This document shows, in pieces, positions 27,162-38,297 of a stretch of 64,000 bases of DNA (the first letter of the stretch is position 1; every line of letters begins with the position of its first letter). The translations under genes and the position numbers were made by a program. This DNA is from Oxalobacteraceae bacterium OTU3CAMAD1 (lineage in GTDB: Bacteria > Pseudomonadota > Gammaproteobacteria > Burkholderiales > Burkholderiaceae_D): positions 7,316,001 through 7,380,000 of the forward strand of contig CP099650.1 of NCBI GenBank assembly GCA_024123915.1, given 5' to 3'. The notes beneath the pieces are model-generated. The model searched no databases, was not told the DNA's origin, and saw nothing but the letters and a program-made list of their open reading frames with translations.

Positions 27162-27728
27162 ATGAAATTACAGATCCTGGTCGCCACGTTGCTGGCCGCC
27201 TCGGCCACGTCCGCCATCGCCGCCACCTACAACATCGACCCGACGCACACCTTCCCGAGCTTCGAGGCCGACCACATGGGTCTGTCGGTATGGCGCGGCA
27301 AGTTCAACAAGACCAGCGGCACGGTCACCCTGGACGCCAAGGCCAAGACTGGCTCGCTGGACATCGCCATCGACCCGGCCTCGATCAACTTCGGTTTCGA
27401 CAAGATGGACAGCCACGCGCGCGGCCCGGACATGTTCAACGTCGAGAAATTCCCGACCATCACCTACAAGAGCAAATCGTTCAAGTTCGAAGGTGACAAG
27501 CTGGTCGGCGTCGACGGCGAACTGACGATGCTGGGCGTGACCAAGCCGGTCGCGCTGAAGGTCGACAAATTCAAGTGCATCATGCACCCGCGCTACAAGA
27601 AGGAAGTGTGCGGCGCCGACGCCTCGGCCGAGTTCAAGCGCACCGATTTCGGCCTGAACTACGCCACCCCGGCCTTCGCCCCGGAAGTCAAACTGGCGAT
27701 CCAGATCGAAGCCATCAAAGCCGACTAA
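27162..27728 (+). CDS. YceI family periplasmic protein (2)
   Basis: 188-residue YceI protein with signal peptide (ILVATLLAASATSAIAA). Typical motifs: YNIDPTHTFPSFEADHMG, the DMFNVEKFPTITYKSKSF segment and GELTMLGVTKPVALKVDKF. It carries two cysteines in the CIMHPRYKKEVCGAD segment, where many YceI proteins also have a pair and could form a disulfide. AGGGAGA precedes the ATG. Last gene of the cytochrome b561-yceI-yceI group, followed by a 150-bp inverted-repeat element. Confidence 0.9.
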   Translation: MKLQILVATLLAASATSAIAATYNIDPTHTFPSFEADHMGLSVWRGKFNKTSGTVTLDAKAKTGSLDIAIDPASINFGFDKMDSHARGPDMFNVEKFPTITYKSKSFKFEGDKLVGVDGELTMLGVTKPVALKVDKFKCIMHPRYKKEVCGADASAEFKRTDFGLNYATPAFAPEVKLAIQIEAIKAD

Positions 27729-27732
27729 AAGC

Positions 27733-27882
27733 AACTCCGGGGTCAGGTCCTCCATTGCTACAGGAGCTGGACCGTAGGACTGGTTTGATGTCCTCCCCAA
27801 CAAGGAAACATCCCGACTCCGGGGTCGGGTCCGCCACCTACACATGAGGCCGTGTAGCAATGGGGGACCTGACCCCGGAGTT
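27733..27882. repeat. 150-bp element with 30-bp inverted ends
   Basis: The left end 27733-27762 (begins AACTCCGGGGTCAGGTCC) and right end 27853-27882 are inverted repeats with one mismatch in 30. A third, diverged copy of the same end lies inside, in direct orientation, near 27819-27845 (ACTCCGGGGTCGGGTCC). No transposase or reading frame. It resembles a non-autonomous mobile or REP-type element. Confidence 0.8.
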
Positions 27883-27976
27883 GTTTTTGCGCATCGTCAA
27901 AATCTGGTTGACGTATACGGTAATGCTGCGGATACTCTCAGCGCTGTCCCACGTCACCACTTTGGAAACGATATAA

Positions 27977-30130
<2,154 letters not shown>

Positions 30131-30164
30131 TTTCCGGCCGCGCAGCGAACCCGCACGGCCATAC

Positions 30165-30192
30165 AGGGTCGTACCCCTTGGGGTACGACCCT
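30165..30192. repeat. REP-like hairpin, copy 2 (TCGT type)
   Basis: Arms AGGGTCGTACCCC (30165-30177) and complement (30180-30192) around TT. The left flank GAACCCGCACGGC-CATAC is shared with other copies. 35 bp after the S46 peptidase stop. Confidence 0.85.
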
Positions 30193-30232
30193 TAAGTGGT
30201 AACGCCGGCGTATCGTTCAGGCACACTGGGTT

Positions 30233-30272
30233 AAAAAAAACCACGCCCCGGCAACGCGGCGTGGTTTTTTTT
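30233..30272. terminator. bidirectional intrinsic terminator
   Basis: A-run plus stem AAAAAAAACCACGCC (30233-30247) pairs perfectly with GGCGTGGTTTTTTTT (30258-30272) around a 10-nt loop. It can stop transcription from either side; here it separates the peptidase gene from the FMN reductase gene. Confidence 0.9.
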
Positions 30273-30329
30273 GCGCCTGCGGTACAGTAGCATTTCCATT
30301 CATTCCCCCAATCAAGACCAGGAGAAGTC

Positions 30330-30896
30330 ATGCCCGCCAAAAAAGTCGCCGTAGTGATCGGCAGTCTGCGCAAGGAGTCGATCAACCGCAAGTTCGCCCA
30401 CGAACTGATCGCGCTGGCGCCGCCGTCGCTGGAGTTCAACATCGTTGAAATCGGCGAGATGGCCTTGTACAACGAGGATCTGGAAGGAAAGGATGTGACG
30501 CCGCCGCAGGCATGGACCCATTTCCGCCAGCGCATCAAAGAGGCCGACGCCGTGCTGTTCGTCACGCCCGAGTACAACCGCTCGGTGCCGGCGCCGCTCA
30601 AGAACGCCATCGATATCGGCTCGCGTCCGTACGGCGACAGCGCCTGGAGCGGCAAGCCGGCCGGCGTGGTCACCGTCTCGCCGGGCGCGGTGGGCGGCTT
30701 CGGTTCCAACCATCATCTGCGCCAGTCGCTGGTGTTCCTCGACATGCCGGTGCTGCAACAGCCGGAAGCCTACATCGGCGGCGCCGGCAGCCTGCTGGGC
30801 GACGACGGCAAGATCAACAACGACCGCACCAGGGAGTTCCTGAAGAAATTCGCCGACGCCTTCGCGGCCTGGGTGGAAACCAACGCCAAGAAGTAG
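30330..30896 (+). CDS. NADPH-dependent FMN reductase family protein (ChrR-like)
   Basis: 188-residue flavodoxin-like oxidoreductase. Start VAVVIGSLRKESINRKFAHEL gives the FMN phosphate-binding loop (GSLRKESINRK). The FMN contact motif FVTPEYNRSVPAPLKNAIDIGSR follows, then VSPGAVGGFGSNHHLRQSL. It belongs with quinone/chromate reductases that make two-electron reductions and protect from oxidative stress. An AGGAG-type site precedes the ATG. Stop codon abuts the stop of the opposite gene. Confidence 0.9.
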   Translation: MPAKKVAVVIGSLRKESINRKFAHELIALAPPSLEFNIVEIGEMALYNEDLEGKDVTPPQAWTHFRQRIKEADAVLFVTPEYNRSVPAPLKNAIDIGSRPYGDSAWSGKPAGVVTVSPGAVGGFGSNHHLRQSLVFLDMPVLQQPEAYIGGAGSLLGDDGKINNDRTREFLKKFADAFAAWVETNAKK

Positions 30897-31688
30897 TCAG
30901 CGCCGAATTGCCCTGAATGCGTAGCCGGCCACCGTCAGCGCGGCCGGCTTGTCGGCCGCCTGCACCGCGTGCAGCGGCAACAACTGCGGCCCATCGCGCG
31001 CCGGCAACAGCGCCAGGTCGACGCCAGGCAGGCGCAACGACAGGCCTTCGATCTCGTCGGCGGCCAGCGCCGCGCAGCTGACGTACAGCCGGTACGATGT
31101 GCGGCGGTTGCCCATTTCCAGCACAAACCCCGCCACATGCGCCGTTCCCGGTTGACCGGGCATGGCCGTCACCCTCAGCCAGGTTTTATCCCTGCTCTTC
31201 GCTTTGCCCTTGCGCAGATGCAGCGCGTCCCAGGTTTGCATCGGATAGTAGTGCGGGCCGTCGCTCCTGCCCGGCGCAGGCGCAGGCGATGGCAGCGGCA
31301 AGGGCGGGACCGTCGCGCCGGCGGACGGCTCCACCAGGATCACCGGCAGCCCGCGCAAAGCGGCCAGCGGCGCCAACCCGTTATAGCGTCCCGCACTGGC
31401 CGGTGTCACCAGCACCAGGTCGACCGCCGGCCAGTCGCGCACCGCCTCGGCGCTGTAGGCATCGGCGTCCGCGCCCACCGTCAGCAGGCGCAGTCCCTGG
31501 AAACGGACCAGCGCCAGCCCCTTGCCGACCAGTTGCACGCTGCCCTGCGCCGGTCCGACCACCGCCACCCCACCGGCGGATTTCACGTCGATCACATAGC
31601 GCGGCCCGATCTGCGCCAGCCCCGCCCTGCACACCAGCGCCAGCAGCAAAGCGACCAGCACCGCACCTTGTCCACTCCCGTTCCACAT
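30897..31688 (-). CDS. exported metallo-beta-lactamase-fold protein lacking the metal-binding motif
   Basis: 263-residue protein with a signal peptide (QGAVLVALLLALVCRAGLAQ). The first half follows the MBL pattern: GKGLALVRFQGLRLLTVGADADAY, then VDLVLVTPASAGRYNGLAPL, where active family members read VTHxHxDHYNG. All four expected ligands (H, H, D, H) are replaced by P96, S98, G100 and R101 (residues 95-104, TPASAGRYNG). Later strands (TWLRVTAMPGQPGTAHVAGFVLEMG, YRLYVSCAA) fit the fold. ATG 31688 has AGGAG at 6 bases. Probably a non-enzymatic derivative; function unknown. Fold assignment is by eye. Confidence 0.6.
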   Translation of the reverse strand: MWNGSGQGAVLVALLLALVCRAGLAQIGPRYVIDVKSAGGVAVVGPAQGSVQLVGKGLALVRFQGLRLLTVGADADAYSAEAVRDWPAVDLVLVTPASAGRYNGLAPLAALRGLPVILVEPSAGATVPPLPLPSPAPAPGRSDGPHYYPMQTWDALHLRKGKAKSRDKTWLRVTAMPGQPGTAHVAGFVLEMGNRRTSYRLYVSCAALAADEIEGLSLRLPGVDLALLPARDGPQLLPLHAVQAADKPAALTVAGYAFRAIRR

Positions 31689-31893
31689 CGCTGGCTCCTG
31701 GATCATGACGAGAAATCCAGTAGACCACCGCAGCAATTTATTTCCTTGAACCAACTCAAGTACCCGGCCCGGGCATCCTGCCCCCGCTCAAAAAGCGGGC
31801 ACGAATGATACAATCGCGCCCTCGACAGCACGCCTGGGCGCTCACAAGGCGTGGCGTGTCATTTCACATTGTTTCTCTGAGATCCAGACTGCC

Positions 31894-33582
31894 ATGCACC
31901 CAGATATGCCGACGCCTTATGAAAAAGGCAATCAAAATCAAACCACCCTGTGGACCGAATGTATCGCGTTCTACGAGGAGCTGGCCGCGCGCTTCCCGCA
32001 GGTGCTGCGTTTCGAGCAGATCGGCGTGTCCGACGGCGGCATCCCGGTGCACGCCGGCATCGTCAGCCCGGACGGCGTGTTCGACCGCTCGCAAATCAAG
32101 GCCGAGGGCCGCACCGTCTTCTTCAACAACAACGGCATCCACCCCGGCGAACCCGAAGGCGTGGACGCCTGCATGGCCATCGTGCGCGACCTGTGCTACG
32201 AGCCGGCCCGCCTGGCGGCGCTGGGCGACACCGTGCTGCTGTTCGTGCCGCTCTACAACGTCGACGGTGCGCTGAACCGCGCCAACACCTCGCGCGTCAA
32301 CCAGGACGGCCCCGAGCAGTTCGGCTTCCGCGGCAACAGCCGCCACCTGGACCTGAACCGCGACTTCATCAAGTGCGACACCCTCAACGCCCGCCTGTTC
32401 AACCAGCTGGTGACCAGCTGGGACCCGGACGTCATGGTCGACACGCACACCTCGAACGGCGCCGACTATCCATACACGATGACGCTGATCCACACGCAGG
32501 CGGACAAGCTGGGCTACGGCCTCGGCCCCTTCCTGCGCGAGACCATGCTGCCGCATATCTACCAGCAGATGGAAGCGCAGGGCTGGCCCACCTGCCCCTA
32601 CGTCAACCCGGTCAAGGACAGCCCGGACGACGGCATCGCCGAATTCCTGGAAGTGCCGCGTTTTTCGACCGGCTTCGCGGCCCTGCACCACGTCATCGGC
32701 TTCATGCCGGAGACGCACATGCTCAAGCCTTTCAAGGACCGTTACGACTCGATGCGCGCGCTGCTGGACGTGACGATGGCCTTCACCGTCGCCCACGGCG
32801 CGCAAATCCGCGCGCTGCGCGCCGACGCCAGAGAGCAGGCGGCCAACGCCAGCGCATGGACCGTCAACTGGAAAATGGATGAAACCAATCCGTCGACCTT
32901 CCGCTTCAAGGGCTACGCCGCCAAGCGCAGCGCCAGCCTGCTGGGCAACTACCAGCGCCTGTCGTACGATCGCAGCCAGCCTTGGGAAAAGGACATCGCC
33001 TACTACAACAGCTTTGTGCCGGCGGCCACCGTGCGCGCGCCGAAAGGGTACATCGTGCCGCAGGCCTGGCGCGAAGCCATCGAACGCCTGCAGTGGAACG
33101 GCGTCGAGATGGCGGCCTTCGACGAAGCGTCCACCATCGAGGCGCAGTACTATCACATCGCCTCCGTGACCTCGCGCCCGAACGCGTATGAAGGCCATAT
33201 GTACCACGACGCGGTCGAACTGGAAGCGCGCACCGGCAGCTTCACCGTGCAGCCGGGCGACTGGTTCATCCCGCTCAAGCAGGCCAACGCCCGCTACGCC
33301 GTCGAGACCCTGGAACCGCAAGGCCACGACTCCTTCTTCCGCTGGGGCTTCTTCAACAGCGTGCTGGAAAAGAAGGAAGCCTTCTCCGACTACGTGTTCG
33401 AAGACCTGGCGCTGGAGATGCTCGAAACCGAGCCGGAACTGAAGGCCAAGTTCGAAGCGTGGAAGGCCGCCAATCCGGCGCTGCTGTCGGATCAGGAAAA
33501 AGTATTGGGCTTCATCTTCGAAAACGGCAAGCGCCACGCCGAGCCGGAATGGCGCCGTTATCCGGTGCTGTCGGTCTTCTAA
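31894..33582 (+). CDS. M14 family metallocarboxypeptidase-like protein
   Basis: 562-residue zinc peptidase of the M14 family. Zinc-ligand motif HPGE (H83 and E86 in NNNGIHPGEPEG) and the third ligand H185 (DVMVDTHTSNGAD) are visible, together with HLDLNRDFIK, which carries the Asn-Arg substrate-binding pair. No signal peptide is seen, so it is likely cytoplasmic. The long C-terminal half (about 330-562) is not assigned to a known domain by eye. A TACAAT -10-like hexamer lies near 31807. Confidence 0.85.
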   Translation: MHPDMPTPYEKGNQNQTTLWTECIAFYEELAARFPQVLRFEQIGVSDGGIPVHAGIVSPDGVFDRSQIKAEGRTVFFNNNGIHPGEPEGVDACMAIVRDLCYEPARLAALGDTVLLFVPLYNVDGALNRANTSRVNQDGPEQFGFRGNSRHLDLNRDFIKCDTLNARLFNQLVTSWDPDVMVDTHTSNGADYPYTMTLIHTQADKLGYGLGPFLRETMLPHIYQQMEAQGWPTCPYVNPVKDSPDDGIAEFLEVPRFSTGFAALHHVIGFMPETHMLKPFKDRYDSMRALLDVTMAFTVAHGAQIRALRADAREQAANASAWTVNWKMDETNPSTFRFKGYAAKRSASLLGNYQRLSYDRSQPWEKDIAYYNSFVPAATVRAPKGYIVPQAWREAIERLQWNGVEMAAFDEASTIEAQYYHIASVTSRPNAYEGHMYHDAVELEARTGSFTVQPGDWFIPLKQANARYAVETLEPQGHDSFFRWGFFNSVLEKKEAFSDYVFEDLALEMLETEPELKAKFEAWKAANPALLSDQEKVLGFIFENGKRHAEPEWRRYPVLSVF

Positions 33583-33619
33583 CGACAGCCTGAAAATTTA
33601 GTTTCGCGTTCCCCGTGTT

Positions 33620-33640
33620 CGCGGCGGCGATCCCGCCGCG
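33620..33640. repeat. GC-rich hairpin between M14 peptidase and FUSC genes
   Basis: Arms CGCGGCGG and CCGCCGCG, 8 bp, around the loop CGATC. No T-run. May stabilise the upstream mRNA or attenuate the downstream gene. Confidence 0.5.
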
Positions 33641-33676
33641 CACACATTAGCACCCGCTGCCCACAAGGTCACAGCC

Positions 33677-35845
33677 ATGCACTACGCACTCAATCTGCGC
33701 ACTTTCTTCTACAGCCATTATTTTTATCTTGGGCTGCGCTTCGCTGCGGGCCTGGTCGGCGTCACCGTGATCACCTTGCAGTTCTCCGACATGGCCACCG
33801 CCATGACGGTCTGCATCGGCGCCCTGTGCACCGCGCTGATGGACATGCCCAGCCCCCTGCGCCACAAGTTCAACGAGATGAGCGCCTCGGTGCTGCTGTG
33901 CAGCGCCGTCACCCTGTTGATCAGCCTATGCGCGCCGCTGCATTGGCTGCTGCTGACGATGCTGGTGGTGATCAGCTTCCTCGCCTGCATGATGGTCGTC
34001 TACGGCAAAAAGTCGATGCCGCTGCAACTGGCCACGCTGTTCATCATGACGATGTCGATGGAGCACTCGATGACGGTCAAGCAGTCCTTCATCCATACCG
34101 GCTTGTTCACGCTGGGCGCGGTGGCCTATCTCGCCTACGCGATGGGCATCTCGTGGATACTGCGCCACCGCATCAAGCAGCAGGTGCTGGCCGAGGCCCT
34201 GTTCGAGCTGGCCGCCTACATCGACATCAAGGCCGACTTTTACGACACCCGCTACAACCTGAACGAACAATTCAATAAGCTGGTGCGCCATCAAAGCGTG
34301 CTGGCCGACCGTCAGCAAGCCTCGCGCGACCTGATCCTGCGCGCGCACCAGAACAGCAAGGACGCCATCGTCGTACAGGTCCACGTCTGCATGCTGGACC
34401 TGTATGAGCTGATCCTGTCGACCCACACCGACTACGCGCAGCTGCGCATGCACCTGGCCGATTCGCCGGTGCTTAAAACACTGCACGACCTGGCCTACAA
34501 GGCCGCGCGCGATATCGAATCGGTGGCCTACGACGTCACCCGCAAGAAGGCCTCGTATGCGGAGATCAGCTACACGCCGGAACTGGACGCCGTCGAGGCG
34601 GAACTGGCCGCGATCCAGCGCCGCATCGACGAGGGCAAGCCGCAGCAGGAAGCCTTGGCGGTGCTGCGCGCGCAGCGCAACAAGATCCGCGCCATCATCA
34701 AGATGATCGGCGAGCTGCATCAGGCCAGCCAGAAGGTCTCCGACACCACGCCGTTCTGGGTCGACGCGGACATGGGGCCGTTCCTGTCGCAGCAAAAATA
34801 CGAGCTGCGCATGATCCTGTCGCACCTGCGCATGGATTCGCCGATCTTCCGCTTCTCGCTGCGGGTGGCGATGGCGATCTCGGTCGGCCTGGCGGTGGCC
34901 GCGTGGCTGCCTTACGCGGCGCACAGCTACTGGATCGTGCTGACCATCGTGATCATCCTCAAGCCCAGCTTCAGCATGACCAAGCAGCGCCGCAGCGACC
35001 GCATCATCGGCACCGTCATCGGCTGCGTGATCACGGCGCTGGTGATCCGCTACCTGAACCACCCCGCGTTCATCCTCGGCATCCTGGTGCTGGCGACGGT
35101 GGCCACGCCCACGTTCATCTACCTGCGCTACCGCTACGCCGCCATCGCGGTCAGCATCATGATCCTGCTGCAGATGCACCTGATCGCGCCGGGGAACAAT
35201 GACCTGATCATGGAGCGCCTGGTCGACACCTTCATCGGCGCGGCGGTGGCGACGGCCTTCAGCTTCGTGCTGGCGAACTGGGAATACCAAACCCTCCCGC
35301 GCCTGATCCGCGAAGTACTGGACGTGAACCTGCGCTACATGCAGGCCAGCTTCGATCTGCTGCAAGGCAAAGGCAAGGACGATTTCGCCTACCGCATCGA
35401 GCGCAAACGGTTGATGGACAGCCTGGCCTCGCTCAGCTCCGCGCTGGTGCGCATGCTCGACGAGCCATCGAGCAAGCAGCGCGCGGTGGAGGACATCAAC
35501 CTCTTCATCGTGCAGAACTACTTGCTGGTGGCGCACGTGGCGGCCTTGCGCTCGATCCTGCGCCGCCATGTGACGGAGCTGCCGAAGGAGCCGGTCAACG
35601 CCATGCTGGACGAAAGCCACGTCCAGGTGGTCGGCATCCTGTCGCAGGCGCTCGACCGCCATGCGGCCAAGACGCCGGCGCCTTTGCTGGCGCCGAAGCC
35701 AACGGTGCCGGCCAACAGCGCAGCCGACAGCGCAGCCGTGCCGTGGTCTGGCTGGCCGTTAGTGCAGCGCCGCATCCGCCTGTTGCAGGCCGACGCGGCT
35801 AAAATCATCGTTCACAGTGAAGCCATCGTCCGCAACGTGGCTTGA
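33677..35845 (+). CDS. FUSC/YccS-family membrane transporter
   Basis: 722-residue inner-membrane protein with two clusters of membrane helices (about residues 20-165 and 400-535) separated by a long soluble region rich in helices. This duplicated layout, and the length, match YccS/AaeB-type FUSC proteins (YccS about 717 aa). Recognisable parts: LRFAAGLVGVTVITLQFSDMA, the second FUSC segment ISVGLAVAAWLPYAAHSYWI, LKPSFSMTKQRRSDRIIGT and RYAAIAVSIMILLQMHLIA. Substrates are likely aromatic or organic acids, by family. A REP-like element follows. Confidence 0.88.
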   Translation: MHYALNLRTFFYSHYFYLGLRFAAGLVGVTVITLQFSDMATAMTVCIGALCTALMDMPSPLRHKFNEMSASVLLCSAVTLLISLCAPLHWLLLTMLVVISFLACMMVVYGKKSMPLQLATLFIMTMSMEHSMTVKQSFIHTGLFTLGAVAYLAYAMGISWILRHRIKQQVLAEALFELAAYIDIKADFYDTRYNLNEQFNKLVRHQSVLADRQQASRDLILRAHQNSKDAIVVQVHVCMLDLYELILSTHTDYAQLRMHLADSPVLKTLHDLAYKAARDIESVAYDVTRKKASYAEISYTPELDAVEAELAAIQRRIDEGKPQQEALAVLRAQRNKIRAIIKMIGELHQASQKVSDTTPFWVDADMGPFLSQQKYELRMILSHLRMDSPIFRFSLRVAMAISVGLAVAAWLPYAAHSYWIVLTIVIILKPSFSMTKQRRSDRIIGTVIGCVITALVIRYLNHPAFILGILVLATVATPTFIYLRYRYAAIAVSIMILLQMHLIAPGNNDLIMERLVDTFIGAAVATAFSFVLANWEYQTLPRLIREVLDVNLRYMQASFDLLQGKGKDDFAYRIERKRLMDSLASLSSALVRMLDEPSSKQRAVEDINLFIVQNYLLVAHVAALRSILRRHVTELPKEPVNAMLDESHVQVVGILSQALDRHAAKTPAPLLAPKPTVPANSAADSAAVPWSGWPLVQRRIRLLQADAAKIIVHSEAIVRNVA

Positions 35846-35849
35846 TTTC

Positions 35850-35913
35850 AACCCGCACGGCGGCATACAGGGGTCGGACCCGCAGGGTCCGACCCCGTCC
35901 GGCCCTGCGGGTT
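35850..35913. repeat. REP-like element, copy 4 (complete, TCGG type)
   Basis: Most complete copy. Outer arms AACCCGCACGGC (35850-35861) and GGCCCTGCGGGTT (35901-35913) flank an inner perfect hairpin GGGGTCGGACCC-GCA-complement (35870-35896). It sits between the FUSC and EamA genes. Confidence 0.85.
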
Positions 35914-35963
35914 GGTGCTACGCTCACTCACAGGCTTAGCGACTTAGCTGATAACATGTCAGC

Positions 35964-36878
35964 ATGACCACCCCCGCCACCTTCAGCACCCGCGACCTCC
36001 TATCCGCCCTGGCCGTCGTCCTGATCTGGGGTACCAACTTCGTCGCGATGAAGATCGGCCTCAAGGACCTGACGCCGTTCCAGCTGGGCGCCGCCCGCTA
36101 TGTGTTCGCCGTGCTGCCGCTGATCCTCGTCGTGCGTCCGCCCAAACTCCCCGTCAAATGGATCGTCGCCTACGGCCTGTGCCAGGGCGTCGGCCAATTC
36201 GGACTGCTGTTCCTGTCGCTCAAGGTCGGCATGTCGGCCTCGCTGGCGTCGGTCATCCTGCAAACGCAGGTCTTTTTCACCGCCATCTTCGGCTTCGTGC
36301 TGCTGCGCGAACGCGCCAGCCGCGCCCTGAAAGGCGGCCTGCTGCTGGCGGCCGTGGGGCTGGTCTGCTTCGGCATGAATTACGTGGAGCCCGGCCACGC
36401 GGGCGGCACCACCGCCGGCGGCTTCGTGCTGACGTTGATGGCGGCGGCGATGTGGGCCGCCTCCAATATCGTCGTGCGCCGCGCGCAGCAGGCCACGCCG
36501 GAATTCGACGTGGTCAGCTTCATGGTCTGGTGCAGCCTGGTGCCCATCCTGCCGTTCATCGGGCTGTCGCTGGCGTTCGACGATCCTTCCACCCGCTGGC
36601 AATGGACAGGCGCGCCGTGGACCACCTGGGCCTCGACCGCTTACCTGGGCTGGATGGCCACCATCCTCGGCTACGCCATGTGGACCCGGCTCCTCAAGCG
36701 CCACCCGGTCAACCGCGTGGCGCCGTTCAGCCTTGGCGTGCCGGTGGTCGGCATCAGCGCCGGCATGCTGCTGCTCGGCGACGTCGTCACCGGCTGGCAA
36801 TGGGCGGGCATCGCACTGATCGTGCTGTCGCTGATGTGCACCATGTTCGGCGGCCGCTGGCTCGACCGCCGGCGCTAG
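35964..36878 (+). CDS. EamA-family drug/metabolite exporter
   Basis: 304-residue DMT-superfamily transporter with 10 predicted helices in two EamA repeats: ALAVVLIWGTNFVAMKIGLKD at the start and TAGGFVLTLMAAAMWAASNIVV opening the second half. Closest in feel to the EamA/YdeD group, which exports O-acetylserine and cysteine; actual substrate unknown. No clear ribosome binding site: GATAAC at 35950-35955 ends 8 bp before the ATG, so the mRNA may have a very short leader or none. Convergent with the diguanylate cyclase gene (9-bp gap). Confidence 0.88.
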   Translation: MTTPATFSTRDLLSALAVVLIWGTNFVAMKIGLKDLTPFQLGAARYVFAVLPLILVVRPPKLPVKWIVAYGLCQGVGQFGLLFLSLKVGMSASLASVILQTQVFFTAIFGFVLLRERASRALKGGLLLAAVGLVCFGMNYVEPGHAGGTTAGGFVLTLMAAAMWAASNIVVRRAQQATPEFDVVSFMVWCSLVPILPFIGLSLAFDDPSTRWQWTGAPWTTWASTAYLGWMATILGYAMWTRLLKRHPVNRVAPFSLGVPVVGISAGMLLLGDVVTGWQWAGIALIVLSLMCTMFGGRWLDRRR

Positions 36879-36887
36879 CGGCGACGG

Positions 36888-38297
36888 CTAGGCGAAGCAG
36901 ACGCGGTTGCGGCCCGTCTGCTTGGCGCGGTACAGCAACGCATCGGCCTTTTGCAGCATGGCCTCGGCCGTTCCCGCCGCCAGGTCCGCGTACACGCCCA
37001 TGCTCATGGTGACCTTCAGCTCTGGATGGACCTCGTGCCACGGGAAGTTCTCTATCATGTGGCGCAGCTTGTCGCACAGCGCCGCCGCCTGCGGCAGCTC
37101 GGTCTCCGGCAAGGCGATGACGAATTCCTCGCCGCCGTAGCGCGCCACCAGATCGCTCAGACGCATGTGGCTGCGCATGATCTCGCCGACGTGGCGCAGC
37201 ACGGCGTCGCCGGTGGCGTGGGAGAACTGGTCATTGATCTTTTTGAAGAAATCGATATCCCCGATCACCATCGTGAACGGCTGCTTGTGGCGCACGGCGT
37301 GGCTGAACAGCGTGGTCGCCGTTTCGTCGAAATGGCGGCGGTTATGCAGCTTGGTCAGCGCGTCGCGCACGCTCAGTTCACGCATCTGCTCTGCCTGCGC
37401 CAGAATGGTCTGGTGCGACGCGTGCAATTCCTCGTGCGTGCGGGCCAGCTTCTCGCTCATGTCGTTGAAGGCGCTGGCCAAGGTGGCCACCTCGTCGCGG
37501 CCCTCGACCGGCACGCGCTGCAGCAGCGAGCCGCCGTGCATCGCCCGCACCGCGCCGGTCAAATGGCTTAACTTGCGGCTCATGCCGCGACTGAGCAAAA
37601 CGCCCAGCAACAGCGCCAGCGCGGCGGCCCCGGTCACGCCGGCCAGCAGCGCCTCGCGCATCGCCTGCAGATACTGGAGTTCCTGTTTGCTGGGCGTGAT
37701 CACGCCCTCCGGCGAGACGTAGGCGACCACGCGCCCGTCCACCGCGATCGGCCGCGCATCCTTGCGCGCGGCGGCCGGCAGCACCTCGCCGTGGCGGTAA
37801 ACACCGGCGCCCAGCAGAACGCGGAAATCCTGGTCGGCGAGGATGAAGTGGAACGGAGGCTCGCCGTTGGCGCGCGGCGGTGGCGGGCGGCGGCCGACCG
37901 GCGGTGCCTGGCCGGGCGGGGGCGCCTGCGGCAGGCGCGCGTTGGCGTCCGGCGGGCCGTCCGCTTCCGGTTCGCCTCCGGGCCCGGGCCCCTGGCGCTG
38001 GTCCGGGCCATGCCCGCCATCAGGCCCTTGCTCGCCGGGCGGAGGACGCCGGTCCCCGCGCAAGTCCTGGTAGCGCCGCATATAGTTGTCGAACGGTTCG
38101 ACGGCGATCGCCGCCTGCCAGCTTCCGTAGGTGCGCAAATAGCCGCTCACGGCGGTGTAGAAGTGCTCCGCCGCCTGCTCGCGCCGGATGATGTCGACCT
38201 TTTTGGTCATCCCCACATAAGCGAGCCCGCCGACCATCGCCACCGCCGCCAATCCGGTCAACAGCAGGGCCAGCATGAATTTCGTGCGCAGGGACAT
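36888..38297 (-). CDS. membrane diguanylate cyclase (HAMP-GGDEF)
   Basis: 469-residue cyclic-di-GMP synthase. Order: membrane helix (about 6-28), periplasmic domain, helix (about 215-235), HAMP (SRGMSRKLSHLTGAVRAMHG onward), short coiled coil, GGDEF domain. The active-site loop is GGEEF (388-392), with DIDFFKKINDQFSHATGDAVL upstream. The inhibitory I-site RxxD is present (RLSD, 379-382), so product inhibition is expected. The periplasmic domain contains an unusual Pro/Gly-rich stretch of about 65 residues (about 83-147). Likely an active enzyme answering an envelope signal. Confidence 0.92.
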   Translation of the reverse strand: MSLRTKFMLALLLTGLAAVAMVGGLAYVGMTKKVDIIRREQAAEHFYTAVSGYLRTYGSWQAAIAVEPFDNYMRRYQDLRGDRRPPPGEQGPDGGHGPDQRQGPGPGGEPEADGPPDANARLPQAPPPGQAPPVGRRPPPPRANGEPPFHFILADQDFRVLLGAGVYRHGEVLPAAARKDARPIAVDGRVVAYVSPEGVITPSKQELQYLQAMREALLAGVTGAAALALLLGVLLSRGMSRKLSHLTGAVRAMHGGSLLQRVPVEGRDEVATLASAFNDMSEKLARTHEELHASHQTILAQAEQMRELSVRDALTKLHNRRHFDETATTLFSHAVRHKQPFTMVIGDIDFFKKINDQFSHATGDAVLRHVGEIMRSHMRLSDLVARYGGEEFVIALPETELPQAAALCDKLRHMIENFPWHEVHPELKVTMSMGVYADLAAGTAEAMLQKADALLYRAKQTGRNRVCFA

